Position numbers and translations under genes: made by a program. A stretch of 64,000 nt of DNA, from positions 63,744,891 through 63,808,890 of the forward strand of contig NC_134398.1 of NCBI RefSeq assembly GCF_050003625.1. The letters run 5' to 3'. The first letter of the stretch is position 1, and each line of letters begins with the position of its first letter. The DNA comes from Haematobia irritans (Eukaryota > Arthropoda > Insecta > Diptera > Muscidae). The notes beneath the pieces are model-generated. The model was not told the origin of the DNA. It saw only the letters and a list, made by a program, of their open reading frames with translations, and ran no database searches. Of this stretch, positions 24,000-35,126 are shown in pieces.

Positions 24000-24315
24000 A
24001 TCGTGGGCGAATTCATTAAAACAACGTTCGTCTTTCATTCAGACAATGAATAATTTTAAATCATACAACGTATAAACTGCATCCATTCAATGAATAAGCT
24101 TCATTCACACAACGAATAATTTTCGTTAATACAACGAAAAGGCTACGTTATAGCAACGTAATTATTCGTTAGTACTACGAAATGTATTCCATAAAGGGTT
24201 TCGTAAATATAACGTAAAATTACGTTGTTATAATGAAATGCTACGTTGGCTGACTTTTAATGAAGAATTTCGTTAATACAACGTAGGAATTCATCATATA
24301 AACGAAACCTTTTAT
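24000..24315. repeat. Cluster of TTCGTT...AACGAA inverted motifs
   Basis: Short inverted words recur in both orientations (TTCGTTAATACAACGAA; TACGTTATAGCAACGTA; TACGTTGTTATAATGAAA). It looks like a MITE built from repeated half-palindromes; I see no certain boundaries. Confidence 0.5.
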
Positions 24316-24321
24316 ACCAGT

Positions 24322-25236
24322 ATATTCTGTGTGCAAAACCTCAAGTAAATCGGAGTGAAATTTTGACTTCTGGGGCTATATAAGTGCGATATATATGGAC
24401 GGAAGATATATATGGCAGCTATATCTAAATCGGAACCAATTTCAACTAAATTTGGCATGCATTGTACAAATGTTATTTCCATTCACTGTGCACAGTTGTA
24501 AGTAAATCGGAGGGGTTTACCGTATATTTTGATCTCCAATATTTTGTTCCGATTTACGATTAATTAACATTCTAAATATGCGTACCGAATTTGGTTGAAA
24601 TCGGTTCAGATTTCGATATAGCTCCCATATATAGCTTTCGCCCAATTTACACTTCTAACAGGTTGGCTGATAAGTCCCCGGTCTGACACATAGATGGCGT
24701 CGCTAGTACTGAATGCATATTATTTTTAAATAGTACCAACCTTCAAATGATTCGTGTCAAAATTTGACGTCTGTAAGTCAATTAGATTGTGAGATAGAGC
24801 GTCTTTTGTGAATCAACTTTTGTTATTGTGAAAAAAATGGGAAAAAGGAATTTCGTGTTTTGATAAAATACTGTTTTCTGAAGGGAAGTTTGGCCCAGAG
24901 GCCAAAGTTTTACCCCGAGTTACGTTAAATATACATACCGAATTTGGTTGAAATCGGTTCAGATTTAGATATAGCTCTCATGTATATGTCTCGTCCGATT
25001 TGCAGTCATATGACTACCATAGATCAAAATCTACTGTAAACCCTTCCGATTTACTTACAATTGTGCACAGTGAATGGAAGTAACATTTGTACTATGCATG
25101 CCAAATTTAGTTGAAATTGGTTCCGATTTAGATATAGCTGCCATATATATCTTTCGTCCATATACATCGCACTTATATAGCCCCAGAGGTCAAAGTTTCA
25201 CTCCGATTTACTTGAGGCTTTGCATACAGAATAGGA
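24322..25236. repeat. Inverted repeat, arms about 215 bp, around a mariner fragment
   Basis: The left arm 24322-24535 is the reverse complement of the right arm 25020-25236 with few differences (AGTAAATCGGAGTGAAA against TTTCACTCCGATTTACT; GGCATGCAT against ATGCATGCC). Both arms are B-family HINE repeat units. The 480-bp spacer holds more HINE units and the Himar1-like fragment. Confidence 0.85.
24658..24893 (+). mobile_element. Himar1-like mariner, left 236 bp only
   Basis: A TA (24656-24657) is followed by ACAGGTTGGCTGATAAGTCC, the inverted terminus known for Himar1 of Haematobia irritans. The leader continues to a start codon at about 24837. Downstream sequence resembles the start of the transposase gene (AATTTCGTGTTTTGATAAAA), but a one-base loss after the ATG shifts the frame and gives an early stop. 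The match ends at about 24893, where HINE repeat sequence resumes. About 80% of the element, including the catalytic domain and right terminus, is missing. Confidence 0.9.
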
Positions 25237-25690
25237 CAAAATTTTTAGCTCGCATGACAAATTTGGTCAAAATCGGTTCAATTTAGATATAACTCTCAAA
25301 TATATTCGCCCGATTTAGATTCATATGATCACGGAGGCCAAAGTATAATTCCGGAAATTTTGAAGTTTTGTACTGAGATTTCAATTAAAATTTTAGCAAT
25401 GTGTGCCAAATTTTATAGTTCTTCCAAAATACCCAGATGTTCCTTGTAAAATCGTCACTGTTAAGTCGAAAACTCACAAAAATGATTCAAATTTACCTAT
25501 ACTCTAATTGGTATATATCTACCTATAAATCATAAATTAAGATTTGGGAAATTTTATGCAATTTAAATATTTCCAATATTTTTTTACTAAAATTGGGGTC
25601 CGTCCTGGTTATTAACCAATTTAAAGTTTGAGTCTAGAATTTTTGTGAAAGTCGTGTGTTGATTGTTTCTTGGAATGGACGAAGAATACG
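24894..25690 (+). mobile_element. HINE B-family repeat array B3
   Basis: Units with AAATCGGTTCAGATTTAGAT and TATAGCT(C/G)CCATATATAT boxes recur to about 25320. They are followed by the post-array segment of the B family (ATACCCAGATGTTCCTTGTA, AAATCGTCACTG, CTAAGTCGAAAAC; compare 27470 and 43480). Neither the TATACCC head nor the 3' hairpin end is present, so it is truncated on both sides. Confidence 0.65.
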
Positions 25691-26379
25691 GAATTGGTGT
25701 GTTTTGTGTTTATTTATTTATTCAGAAGTGGCCCGTGGATTTATGTGAATACAAAAAAAGAAAGTGTAAATGAAAAAATGTACCTGGTTTTTGTTCTGCA
25801 TTTTGATATATGGTATAATTTATTTTTATTTGTAGTTACATGATGTCTGCGTTGATACATTTGATGGGCACAAGTAAATATTGAATGATTTCTCGTTATT
25901 GAAATTAAACCAAAATAGAGTGTGTAAAAATATATAATGTTTGCGTGCACGACATTATAAATACAAATGAACAATGATTTAATTTATAAATAAATAAAAA
26001 TCAATAAATAAAATTAATTTTGTGTTTTCTTTTCTCAAGTGGCGTCCTTTTCTCGACGACGAAAAAAGTTTTTTTCATAAAGATTAAAACATTTTAGATT
26101 ATGACCCTGTTCTTTTAACGGGAAGAAAACCATTTTTGGCGAAGACCACAACTTTATAATTTTAGATCGTGACCATTTTCTTTTGATTCCAACAAAATTA
26201 TTTGTATTAATATAATAACATTTTAGATGAGGACAATTTTATTTTTCTTAGAACCATGTTCACTGAACCAACATGGTTCCAGGTGAAAATGTGACATGGT
26301 CGCCGCGAAAATAGCTCCTATCAGATTATTTTGCTCTTCGAATATGATTGTGACAATCATGTTTCTTTTCTGCGTGTGG
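25691..26379. other. Unassigned, with a small hairpin and a three-fold repeat
   Basis: GAACCATGTT-N9-AACATGGTTC at about 26251-26280 is a perfect 10-bp inverted pair. Three loosely repeated segments start ATTTTAGAT (26092, 26159, 26222). No gene seen. Confidence 0.45.
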
Positions 26380-26442
26380 TAAAGGGTATAATATTGTCGG
26401 CCCCGCCCGACTTTAGACTTTCCTTACTTATTTTTCAGTTAA
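26380..26442 (+). repeat. Solo 3' end of a B-family HINE
   Basis: GTAAAGGGTATAATATTGTC and CCCGCCCGACTTTAGACTTT match the 3' ends at 27780-27834 and 43815-43876; the rest of the element is absent. Confidence 0.7.
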
Positions 26443-26666
26443 GTTTGCATCGCCGTCGTGATTCGAAGATTATTTATTGCTGGAAAATGTTGACGAAGTA
26501 TTTATTAAGTAAGTAACTGGAAGCGTTATTATATTCTTTACTTATTGCAGTTTAATGCGGTTTTTAATAAATGGGTTCATACATTCATTTGAAAAAAAAA
26601 AAACGAAAAGGAAAGTTATATTTAATGCACGACGTTTTTAGTATATATTATGTAAAAGTACATATT

Positions 26667-27834
26667 TATACCCTTCACCACTACTGTGGTACAGGGTATA
26701 ATAAGTTTGTGCATTTGTATGTAACGCCAAGAAGGAAAAGTCTGAGACCCATCGTTTAGTATACCGATCGTCTTAGAATTAAATTCTGAGTCGATTTAGC
26801 GATGTCCGTCTGTCTGTCCGTCTGTCTGTCCGTCTGTCTGTCTGTTGATGTATTTTTGTGTGCAAAGTACAGTTCGCAGTTTTAGTCCGATTGTCCTAAA
26901 ATTTGGTATGGGGTCCTGTTTCGGCTCAAAGACGATCCCTATTGATTTTGGAAACAATCGGTTCAGATTTAGATATAGCTGCCATATATATTTTTCACCG
27001 ATCTGGTCATAATTGGCGTGTATATCAACCGATCTTCCTCAAATTCCGAACATCCCAATATTTTATAAGTCTCGAAAAACTTGCAAAATATCATCCAAAT
27101 CGGTTCTGATTTAGATATAGCTCCCATATATAGCTTTCGTCCGATTTACACTCCTTTGTCCACAGAGGCCAATTTTTTGCTCCGATTATTTGGAATTTTG
27201 CACAGGGAGTAGAATTAGCATTATAGCTATGCGTGCCAAATTTGGTTGAAATCGGTTCAGATTTAGATATAGCTCCCATATATAGCTTTCGCCCGATTTA
27301 CACTCATATGACCACAGAGGCTAATTTTTTGCTCCGATTTAGTTGAAATTTTGCACAGGGAGTAGAATTAGCATTGTTGCTATGCGTGCCAAATTTGGTT
27401 GAAATCGGTTCACATTTAGATATAGCTCCCATATATATGTTTTTCTGATTTCGACAAAAATGGTCAAAATACCAACATTTTCCTTGTAAAATCGCCACTA
27501 CATATATATCGAGCGATAAATCATAAATAAACTTTTGCGAAGTTTCCTTAAGATTGCTTCAGATTTAAATGTTTCCCATATTTTTTTACTAACATTGTGT
27601 TCCACCCTAGTCCATTAGCCGACTTAAATTTTGAGTCTATAGATTTTGTAAAAGTCTATCAAATTCTGTCCAAATCGAGTGATATTTAAATGTATGTATT
27701 TGGGACAAACCTTTATATATAGCACCCAACACATTTGACAGATGTGATATGGTATCGAAAATTTAGATCTATAAAGTGGTGCAGGGTATAATAAAGTCCG
27801 CCCCGCCCGACTTTAGACTTTCCTTACTTGTTTT
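26667..27834 (+). mobile_element. HINE element B4, complete
   Basis: Head TATACCCTTCACCACTACTG (26669), GTAACGCCAAGAAGGAAAAG, then GAGTCGATTTAGCGATGTCC followed by a CTGTCTGTCCGT run (26808-26845). A tandem array of B units follows, with boxes at 27121, 27273 and 27426 (152-153 bp spacing). The end is GTGGTGCAGGGTATAATAAA, then CCCGCCCGACTTTAGAC, then ACTTGTT. The order matches what I know of INE-1/DINE-1: TATACCC head, GTCCGTCTGTCC block, tandem repeats, GGGTAT, 3' hairpin, CTTGTT. Non-autonomous. Confidence 0.8.
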
Positions 27835-28024
27835 CAATGTCGAAAATGTATACTTCATTTATAATATTAAAAATTTCATTAATATTATATATACATTCGT
27901 AGTCAATAAAAACCAGTATTTTTTAAAATCAGTATTTTATTTTTTTTAGGATTTTTTTCATACAATTTACGAATTACGTGTTTGAAAAATTTTTGTGAAC
28001 ACTATTCATAAAATAAATGTATTA

Positions 28025-28160
28025 TTTTTTTGTGTGTTCGTATTTTAAGGATATTTTTGGACTCACGACTATATTTTTTTCAGTGCAATATTTCTATGTG
28101 TTTGAAAACGGTATGACAAAGATAATAAACCCCCATCTAATGGTGGAGGGTGTAATAAAA
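28025..28160. repeat. Edge fragments: family A right end and C-family HINE head
   Basis: 28028-28085 (TTCGTATTTTAAGGATATTT...TTTTTTTCAGTG) is the right end of family A. It is followed directly by GTATGACAAAGATAATAAAC and CCATCTAATGGTGGAGGGTG (28108-28155), a reversed C-family head. Confidence 0.55.
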
Positions 28161-28229
28161 TTCCTTTCCCAGGGTTAAAACAAAAATTTTGGAGCTTAAT
28201 ACGCAGTTTTTGAAGAACAAAAAAGACAT

Positions 28230-28480
28230 AATATTTGCGTTGAACATTCTAAACCCAATTTAGCTTTAATTTAGTTCATTGAATTATTAAGTTTGGAGTA
28301 AATTTCCTTTACTCTAATAATTTTTTGCGTACGTTAGTTAAGTGAACTAAAAAATGGGGAAAAATTATACACAAATGAAGCTAAACATTTTCTAAATTCG
28401 TACTTCTCACAAAATAGTTCATTATTTCAATAAATTTGTGAAGTGTACTACAAATACGCCCATCTTGAACTTCGTATGGC
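28230..28480 (+). repeat. Dispersed repeat G, second copy
   Basis: Ordered matches to 13530-13865, and an end (GCCCATCTTGAACTTCGTAT) shared with 45170-45190. No coding content. Confidence 0.45.
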
Positions 28481-28612
28481 AATTTTGAACCAGAGAATGA
28501 GGCCGACCTCGGTTTGTTGGCGGCGGCTTGACGGCTAAGCCGATATATTTTTGTCTATTCCGCAGCGGACATGCCACAGGTTACTATTGACAAAAAAGTC
28601 TCGTAACTCTTG

Positions 28613-30543
28613 CCCTGCAAAAAAAGCGTCGCCAAAAAGTAATGAAAATGTTCTTTTTGGATCCGGAAGTGGTGCAAAATTGACGCAGAAGTGATGAATT
28701 TAACATGGGCTTGTCAAAGGACGGAAGTCCTCCATTTCAACAGTCGTTGCACTGAATTTGCCTCACTTTTTTAGGTGTAATCTGAATTCAATGTTTTGGA
28801 TGTAATTAAAAAATTCTGTGATATTTTGTCAAATAAATAATTTTTATATTTTTTTATACCCTCCACCATAGGATGGGGGGTATATTAACTTTGTCATTCC
28901 GTTTGTAACACATCGAAATATTGCTCTAAGACCCCATAAAGTATATATATTCTGGGTCGTGGTGAAATTCTGAGTCGATCTGAGCATGTCCGTTCTTCCG
29001 TCTGTTGAAATCACGCTAACTTCCGAACGAAACAAGCTATCGACTTGAAACTTGGCACAAATAGTTGTTATTGACGTAGGTCGGATGGTATTGCAAATGG
29101 GCCATATCGGTCCACTTTTACGTATAGCCCCCATATAAACGGACCCCCAAATTTGGTTTGCGAGGCCTCTAAGAGAAGCAAATTTCATCCGATCCGGCTG
29201 AAATTTGGTACATGGTGTTAGTCTATGGTCTCCAACAGCCATGCAAAAATTGGTCCACATCGGTCCATAATTATATATAGCCCCCATATAAACCGATCCC
29301 CCGATTTGGCTTGCGAGGCCTCTAAGAGAAGCAAATTTCATCCGATCCGGCTGAAATTTGGTACATGGTGTTAGTATATGGTCTCTAACAACCAAGCAAA
29401 AATTGGTCCACATCGGTCCATAATTATATATAGCCCCCATATAAACCGATCCCCCGATTTGGCCTGCGAGGCCTCGAAGAGAAGCAAATTTCATCCGATC
29501 CGGCTGAAATTTGGTACATGGTGTTAGTATATGGTCTCTAACAACCATGAAAAAATTGGTCCACATCGGTCCATAATTATATATAGACCCCATATAAACC
29601 GATCACCAGATTTGACCTATGGAGCCTCTTGGAAGACCAAAATTCATCTGATTCAGTTGAAATTTGGTACGTGGTGTTAGTATATGGTATCCAATAACCA
29701 TGCAGGAATTAGTTCCTATCAGCCCATAATTATATATAGCTCCCATATAAACCGATCCCCAGATTTGACCTCCGGTGCCTTTTAGAGAAGGAAAATTCAT
29801 CCGATATGCTTGAAATTTGATACGTGGTGATCGTATATGATACTTAACAACCATGCCAAAAGTGGTCCATATCAGTCCATATTCATATATAGCCCCATAT
29901 AAACCGATCCCGAGATTTGGTTTTGGAGCCTCTTGGAGGAGCGAATTTCATCCGAGTGAGTTGAAATTTGGAACATTGTGCTAGTATATGGTCGTTAACA
30001 ACCATGCCTAACTAGGTACATATCGGTCTATAGTTATACATATCCCTCAGATAAATCGATTTCCAATCACACAAAAATTGGTCCATATCAGGTTCATAAT
30101 TGTATATAAGCGGGGGTCCCATATTTCAATTCTGGCTCTCTACGTACCGTGCAAAAAGTCCATATCGATTCGTAATTATTTGTAGACTTAACTATATACC
30201 CAAATATTTCGATTGTGGATGACAGTCTTTCGTAGAAGTTTCTACGCAATCCATGGTGAAGGGTACATAAGATTCGGCCTGGCCGAACTTACGGCCGTAT
30301 TTACTTGTTATAATTTTTAATGGATTCTAACGCTTGTTGGAAAAGTTTGACCTCAAATATTTTCAAAAATTCACCATTTTTTCAGATTGGATTTAGCATT
30401 TTTTTCGACACAATTGAAATAATTTGTATTTGAATTAAAAAAACTTCCTGGGTAGTTAAAATAAAGAACATCATTGGGAGTGCATCTTCTGGAAGTCTTT
30501 TAAAGTTGTGCCATTGGAAGGACTTCCAATTTTTTTTGCTGGG
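28613..30543 (-). mobile_element. Element D copy D2, with HINE C3 inside
   Basis: The ends are CCCTGCAAAAAAAGCG (28613) and TTTTTTTTGCTGGG (ending 30543). The D parts are 28613-28854 and 30310-30543 and align with the reverse of 59636-60186. C3 sits after the same D bases and in the same relative orientation as C1 in D1. So the D+C composite probably moved or was copied as one unit. Confidence 0.85.
28855..30309 (+). mobile_element. HINE element C3 (inside D2), complete
   Basis: Head TATACCCTCCACCATAGGAT, GAGTCGATCTGAGCATGTCC, then a 153-bp array. The CCCCCATAT boxes start at 29128, 29281, 29434, 29587 and 29740, exactly 153 bp apart; the next, at 29893, has lost a single base. The end carries TTCGGCCTGGCCGAAC (30272) and GGCCGTATTTACTTGTT. 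The 249-codon minus-strand frame 28844-29593 is the same repeat-derived frame as in C1. Confidence 0.85.
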
Positions 30544-31344
30544 TGGTTACATAGGTTACTATTGGCTACTAACATTAGAATATAAACAAAACAAATTTAA
30601 AATATTTAATATATTTTGTTTACTAACATTCAATTTTTAAACAAAACTGGCATCTGGGTGTACTTGATTTTTTTTTTGTAATACTGCATAGGAATTATTT
30701 TATCTTAATTATAAATTCAATTTAAAGTTATCCGAATGGTAATGAAATTCGTTGTACAACCAATCTTACAATCTTATTTACACTTCATTCAAATTTGCTG
30801 AGTTAAAATTGCAAAATTGTTATAAAAACTTGATACTGATTGATTTGGGATGGAAAGTAGGGTTTTATTTTTACCGGACTTTTTGCATTCCCGGGAAAGC
30901 GCGGGATCTTGGTCAAAGGGAAACCTGCTTTGGTGTGGAATATATTTAGACATTTGAATAAATTAGAAATCGCCTAAATGTACGGTTATAAGGCGCTATC
31001 TGTGCAAGTAACAATATATATTATGTTGATCGCTTTTAATACAAAACATTTTTACAATGGTTAAGACAGTCTCTTGGTATAGTTTTCGGAAGAACACTAT
31101 TAATATAGTGGGATTTTTTGCAACATTAAAAAACTGTTTGGAAATGAAGGAAACTTATTTCGATTTCACCATCGTAAAACGGTCAATATTTAATATTCGG
31201 TCAATATTCCCAAACGGGAAACACTACGTGGTAGTCATTCACATTACACTTCCAAAATCCACTTTATCTAGATTTCAATTGTCATTTACTTTACAAATAA
31301 GGGATTTAAAATCCCTTAATAGATGTCGAGCCTAATGTGTATAA
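30544..31344. other. Mostly unassigned; one dispersed repeat segment
   Basis: 30880-30920 (CATTCCCGGGAAAGCGCG) and 31230-31325 (CATTACACTTCCAAAATCCA, GATTTCAATTGTCATTTA) recur at 40120-40140 and 40000-40075, and in reverse near 47830-47880. This is a dispersed family without visible termini. Confidence 0.4.
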
Positions 31345-32022
31345 TAGAGGTCTGCACAATTCCATTTGTAAATGCAGAGTACACGTGTACTTGCTACATG
31401 AGTACATCTATTTGAGAGATTCGCAAAACAATTGGTACACATTTTGATGAACACCAAAAGCAACGAGTAACTTCTTGTTGCTACTCTGATGACTTCACTA
31501 CCAACAAACACATATTCCTCTTTCTCTCTTATTGAAGTGTACTCAGAGTGATCACGTCGAGTATGTTGCGAGAACAAAACTTCATAGAGTACTACATGTA
31601 CCACATGCAGTTTCAGAAATACAAAAAAACAGTTAGTCTCCATAATATATGTTTTGGTTTGTTATAAAGAGGGGCAAACGTTGAGGTAAGTGTGTGACAT
31701 ACATAAATATATGAAATATGTGATATACATACATATCTATGATTAATAATAATGGAAAGTTTTGCTTCGCACATACTGAGAAATACTTGTGGTACCACGT
31801 GAAGTGAAGAGAATCCATGTTGTACTTTTTCTCAAGTACTTACATTTTTATTGTTCCTTTTTTTCGGAACACATATTGTTTCGGATAAGTACTTGGTGGT
31901 ATTTGACAAGCAAGTGTTCTCTTCACTTCACTACTTGCGCTCTGAGAGAAAGACAGAGTATGTACTATATTCGACAGCGAATTGCATACATGCAGTGAAA
32001 AGTTATTCGATGCAGACCTCTA
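31345..32022. mobile_element. hAT-like MITE, complete (678 bp)
   Basis: The ends TAGAGGTCTGCA and TGCAGACCTCTA are perfectly inverted. GTGTATAA flanks both sides (31337-31344, 32023-32030) and fits the hAT nTnnnnAn target. The interior has GAGTAC/GTACTC-rich arms (AGTACACGTGTACTTGC; CAAGTACTTACATTT). It encodes no transposase; the frame at 31332-31643 shows no domain. Confidence 0.85.
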
Positions 32023-32141
32023 GTGTATAAGATATACATTTTACATTAAAGTAACTAAAGGGTGATACGGTCAAAATTTGGTCAAGGGAAAACGCGTGTA
32101 AATCGGTGAAATCGTTTATTTAAAAAATCAAATTAAATTTC

Positions 32142-33998
32142 TTTTTATACCCTCCATCATAGGATGGGGGTATATTAACTTTGTCATTCCGTTTGTAACA
32201 CATCGAAATATTACTCTAAGACCCCATTAAGTATATATATTCTGGGTCGTGGTGAAATTCTGAGTCGATCTAAGCATGTCCGTCCGTCCGTCTGTTGAAA
32301 TCACGCTAACTTCCGAACGAAACAAGCTATCGACTTGAAACTTGGCACAAGTAGTTGTTATCGATGTAGGTTGGATGGTATTGAAAATGGGCCATATCGG
32401 TCCACTTTTACGTATAGCCCCCATATAAAGGTACCCTCAGATTTGGCTTGTGGAGCCTCTAACAGAAGCATATTTCATCCGATCCGGCTGAAATTTAGTA
32501 TATGGTGTTGGTATATGGTCTCTATTAATCATGCAAAAATTGGTCCACATCGGTCCATAATTATATATAGCCCCCATATAAACCGATCCCCAGATTTGGC
32601 TTGAGGAGCCTCAAAGAGAAGCAAATTTCATCCGATCCGGCTGAAATTTGGTACATGATGTTGGTATATGGTCTGCAACAACCATACAAAAATTGGTTCA
32701 CATCGGTCCATAATTATATATAGCGCCGATATAAACCGATTCCCAGATTTTGGTTGCGGAGCCTCAAAAAGAAGCAAATTTCATCCGATCCGCCTGAAAT
32801 TTGGTACATGATATTGGTATATGGTATCTAACAACCATGCAAAAATTGGTCCACATCGGTTCATAATTATATATATAGCCCCATATAAACCGATCCCCAG
32901 ATTTGACTTGCGAAGTCCCCAAGAGAAGCAAATTCCATAATTATATATAGCCCCCATATAAAACATTCTCCAGATTTGACCTCCGGAGCCTCTTGGAGGA
33001 GCAAAATTCATCCGATCCGGTTCAAATTAGGAACGTGGTGTTAGTATATGGTCGCTAACAACCATACCAAAATTGGTCCAATCACACAAAAATTGGTCCA
33101 TATCGGTTCATAATCATGGTTGCCACTAGAGCCAAAAATAATCTACCAACATTTTATTTCTATAGAAATTTTATTTCTATAGAAAATTTTGTCAAAATTT
33201 TATTTCTATAGAAAATGTTGTCAAAATTTTGTTAAAATTTTATTCGGTTCATAATAAAATTTTCATCATTGTCAAAATTTTATTTCTATAGATAATTTTG
33301 TTAAAACTTTATTTCTATAGAAAATTTTGTTAAAATTTTATTCGGTTCATAATCATGGTTGCCACTCGAGCCAAAAATTATCTACCAAGATTTTATTTCT
33401 ATAGAAAATTTTGTCAAAAGTTTATTTCTATAGAAAATTTTGTTAAAATTTTGTTAAAATTTTATTCGGTTCATAATAAAATTTTCATCATTGTCAAAAT
33501 TTTATTTCTATAGAAAATTTTGTCAAGTTTATTTCTATAGAAAATTTTGTTAAAATTTTATTTCTGTAGAAATTTTTGTTAAAATTTTCTTTCTATAGAA
33601 AATTTCGTCAAAATTTTTATTTCTACAGAAAATTGTGTGAAAATTTTATTTCTATAGAAAATTTTGTTAAAATTTTATTTCTGTAGAAAATTTTGTCAAA
33701 ATTTTATGTCTACTTTGTCAAACGTATTGGATCGATCTTTTTTGATTTAATTTTATACGTATTTTGATTTTATACGTATTGGATCGATCTTTTTTGATTT
33801 AATATATACCACGTATGGACTTACATACAATTTAGAAGATGGTGTTAGGAGGTTTTAAGATACCTTGCCATCGGCAAGCGTTACCGCAACTTAAGTAATT
33901 CGATTGTGGATGGCAGCGTTTAGAAGAAGTTTCTACGCAATCCATGATGGAGGGTACATAAGCTTCGGCCTGGGCGAACTTACGGCCGTATATACTTG
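32142..33998 (+). mobile_element. HINE element C4 (inside the mariner-superfamily element)
   Basis: Head TATACCCTCCATCATAGGAT, GTCCGTCCGTCTGTTGAAAT, then a C-unit array (boxes near 32417, 32570, 32722, 32878) and a long TTATTTCTATAGAAAATTTT array (33150-33715). The end is CGCAATCCATGATGGAGGGT, TTCGGCCTGGGCGAAC and GGCCGTATATACTTGTT. The 3' palindrome has one mismatch here. Confidence 0.82.
33140..33715 (+). repeat. About 26-bp AT-rich minisatellite within C4
   Basis: The unit is near TTTTATTTCTATAGAAAA with TTTTGT(C/T)AAAA joints. Each unit contains the palindrome TTTCTATAGAAA. A 125-bp block with CATAATCATGGTTGCCACT is also duplicated (33100-33150 and 33345-33395). The reverse-complement array is in C1 (18140-18340). 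Confidence 0.85.
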
Positions 33999-34005
33999 TT
34001 CAAGT

Positions 34006-34985
34006 TCAATTAGTATAAAATTCTGGAAAAATATTCAGTAAGGCTTTCGCTTTTCCAAATCCGAATTGCCGGACCTCACGCTTGACACCTGCCATCAGAT
34101 TTTGTACAGCCACCTTGTCCACCTTCTTCGCCGCAGAAAGCCAGTTTGCCTTGAACTGCTGCTCGTCCTTAGCAGTTTTTTTGGTCTTCTTTAGGTTCCG
34201 CTTGACAATAGCCCAGTATTCCTCAATTGGGTGGAGCTCTGGCGTGTTGGGAGGGTTCTTGTCCTTGGGAACCACCTGCACGTTGTTGGCGGCGTACCAC
34301 TCCATGGCGTTTTTACCGTAATGGCAAGATGCCAAATCCGGCCAAAACAGTACGGAACAACCGTGTTTCTTCAGGAAAGGCATCAGACGTTTATTCAAAC
34401 ACTCTTTCACGTAAATTTTTTGGATGACAGTCCCGGAAGCTATGAAAATGCTGCTTTTCAAGCCACAAGTACAGATGGCTTGCCAAACCAGATATTTCTT
34501 TGCGAACTTTGACAGTTTTATTTGCTTTAAAATATCTGCTACCTTTCCCCTTCCTTTTGCCGTATAAAACTCCTGTCCCGAAAGCTGCTTGTAGTCGGCT
34601 TTGACGTAGGTTTCGTCGTCCATTACCACGCAGTCAAACTTCGTCAGCATCGTCGTGTACAGCCTCCAGGATCGCGCTTTGGCCGTCGTATTTTGTTTAT
34701 CATCGCGATTTGGAGTCACTACCTTCTTGTAAGTCGATAGTCCGGCTCGTTTTTGGCTCTATGCACGGTTGTAGACGATACACCCAGCTTATTTGCGGCA
34801 TCTCGGAGAGAGAGGTTAGGGTTTCGCTTGAAACTACCGGCAACTCTCTTTCCTTCCGGTTTTCGATTTCCCTAACTTTTAGCGATTTTACCAGCTTTGC
34901 GTGCGAGTAGCTCGGATTTTCGCGATGCGCGAGCAAGATTTTGATACGCTACTCTTCTTGCTTGGACGGCGTTTTGACAACTGAA
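34006..34985 (-). pseudogene. DD37E-type mariner-superfamily transposase, decayed
   Basis: The 3' two thirds (34719-34006) are open. VVMDDETYVKADYKQL carries the first catalytic Asp, LFWPDLASCHYGK the second, and PELHPIEEYWAIVK the glutamate. I count 37 residues between the second Asp and that Glu, which fits the ITmD37E group first described in mosquitoes. GQEFYTAKGRGKVADI is typical of the group. The N-terminal DNA-binding part (34985-34720) is recognisable (AHRENPSYSHAKLVKSL; RDAA-like segment) but spread over two frames with bases lost. So the enzyme cannot be made, although all three catalytic residues remain. Confidence 0.9.
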
Positions 34986-35126
34986 GAGTGAATTCCAAAA
35001 TCAAAATAGGAGCAACATTCTACACACACACACCTTCAAAATGAGGGGTGTTCAGGTTTTTTAAATGCAAAATTGAAGGAAATACGTCTAGTTTATATTG
35101 ACCAAATTTTGACCGTATGACCTTTA

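Larger units (their letters stand above)
32059..35124 (-). mobile_element. ITm (Tc1/mariner-superfamily) transposon with nested HINE
   Basis: The left terminus AGGGTGATACGGTCAAAATT (after TA at 32056-32057) is mirrored by TTGACCAAATTTTGACCGTA (35097-35116), then a diverged TGACCT before TA (35125-35126). The transposase pseudogene lies between them on the minus strand. HINE C4 (32142-33998) separates the left terminus from the 3' end of the gene. Without it the element would be about 1.2 kb, normal for this superfamily. Confidence 0.88.
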
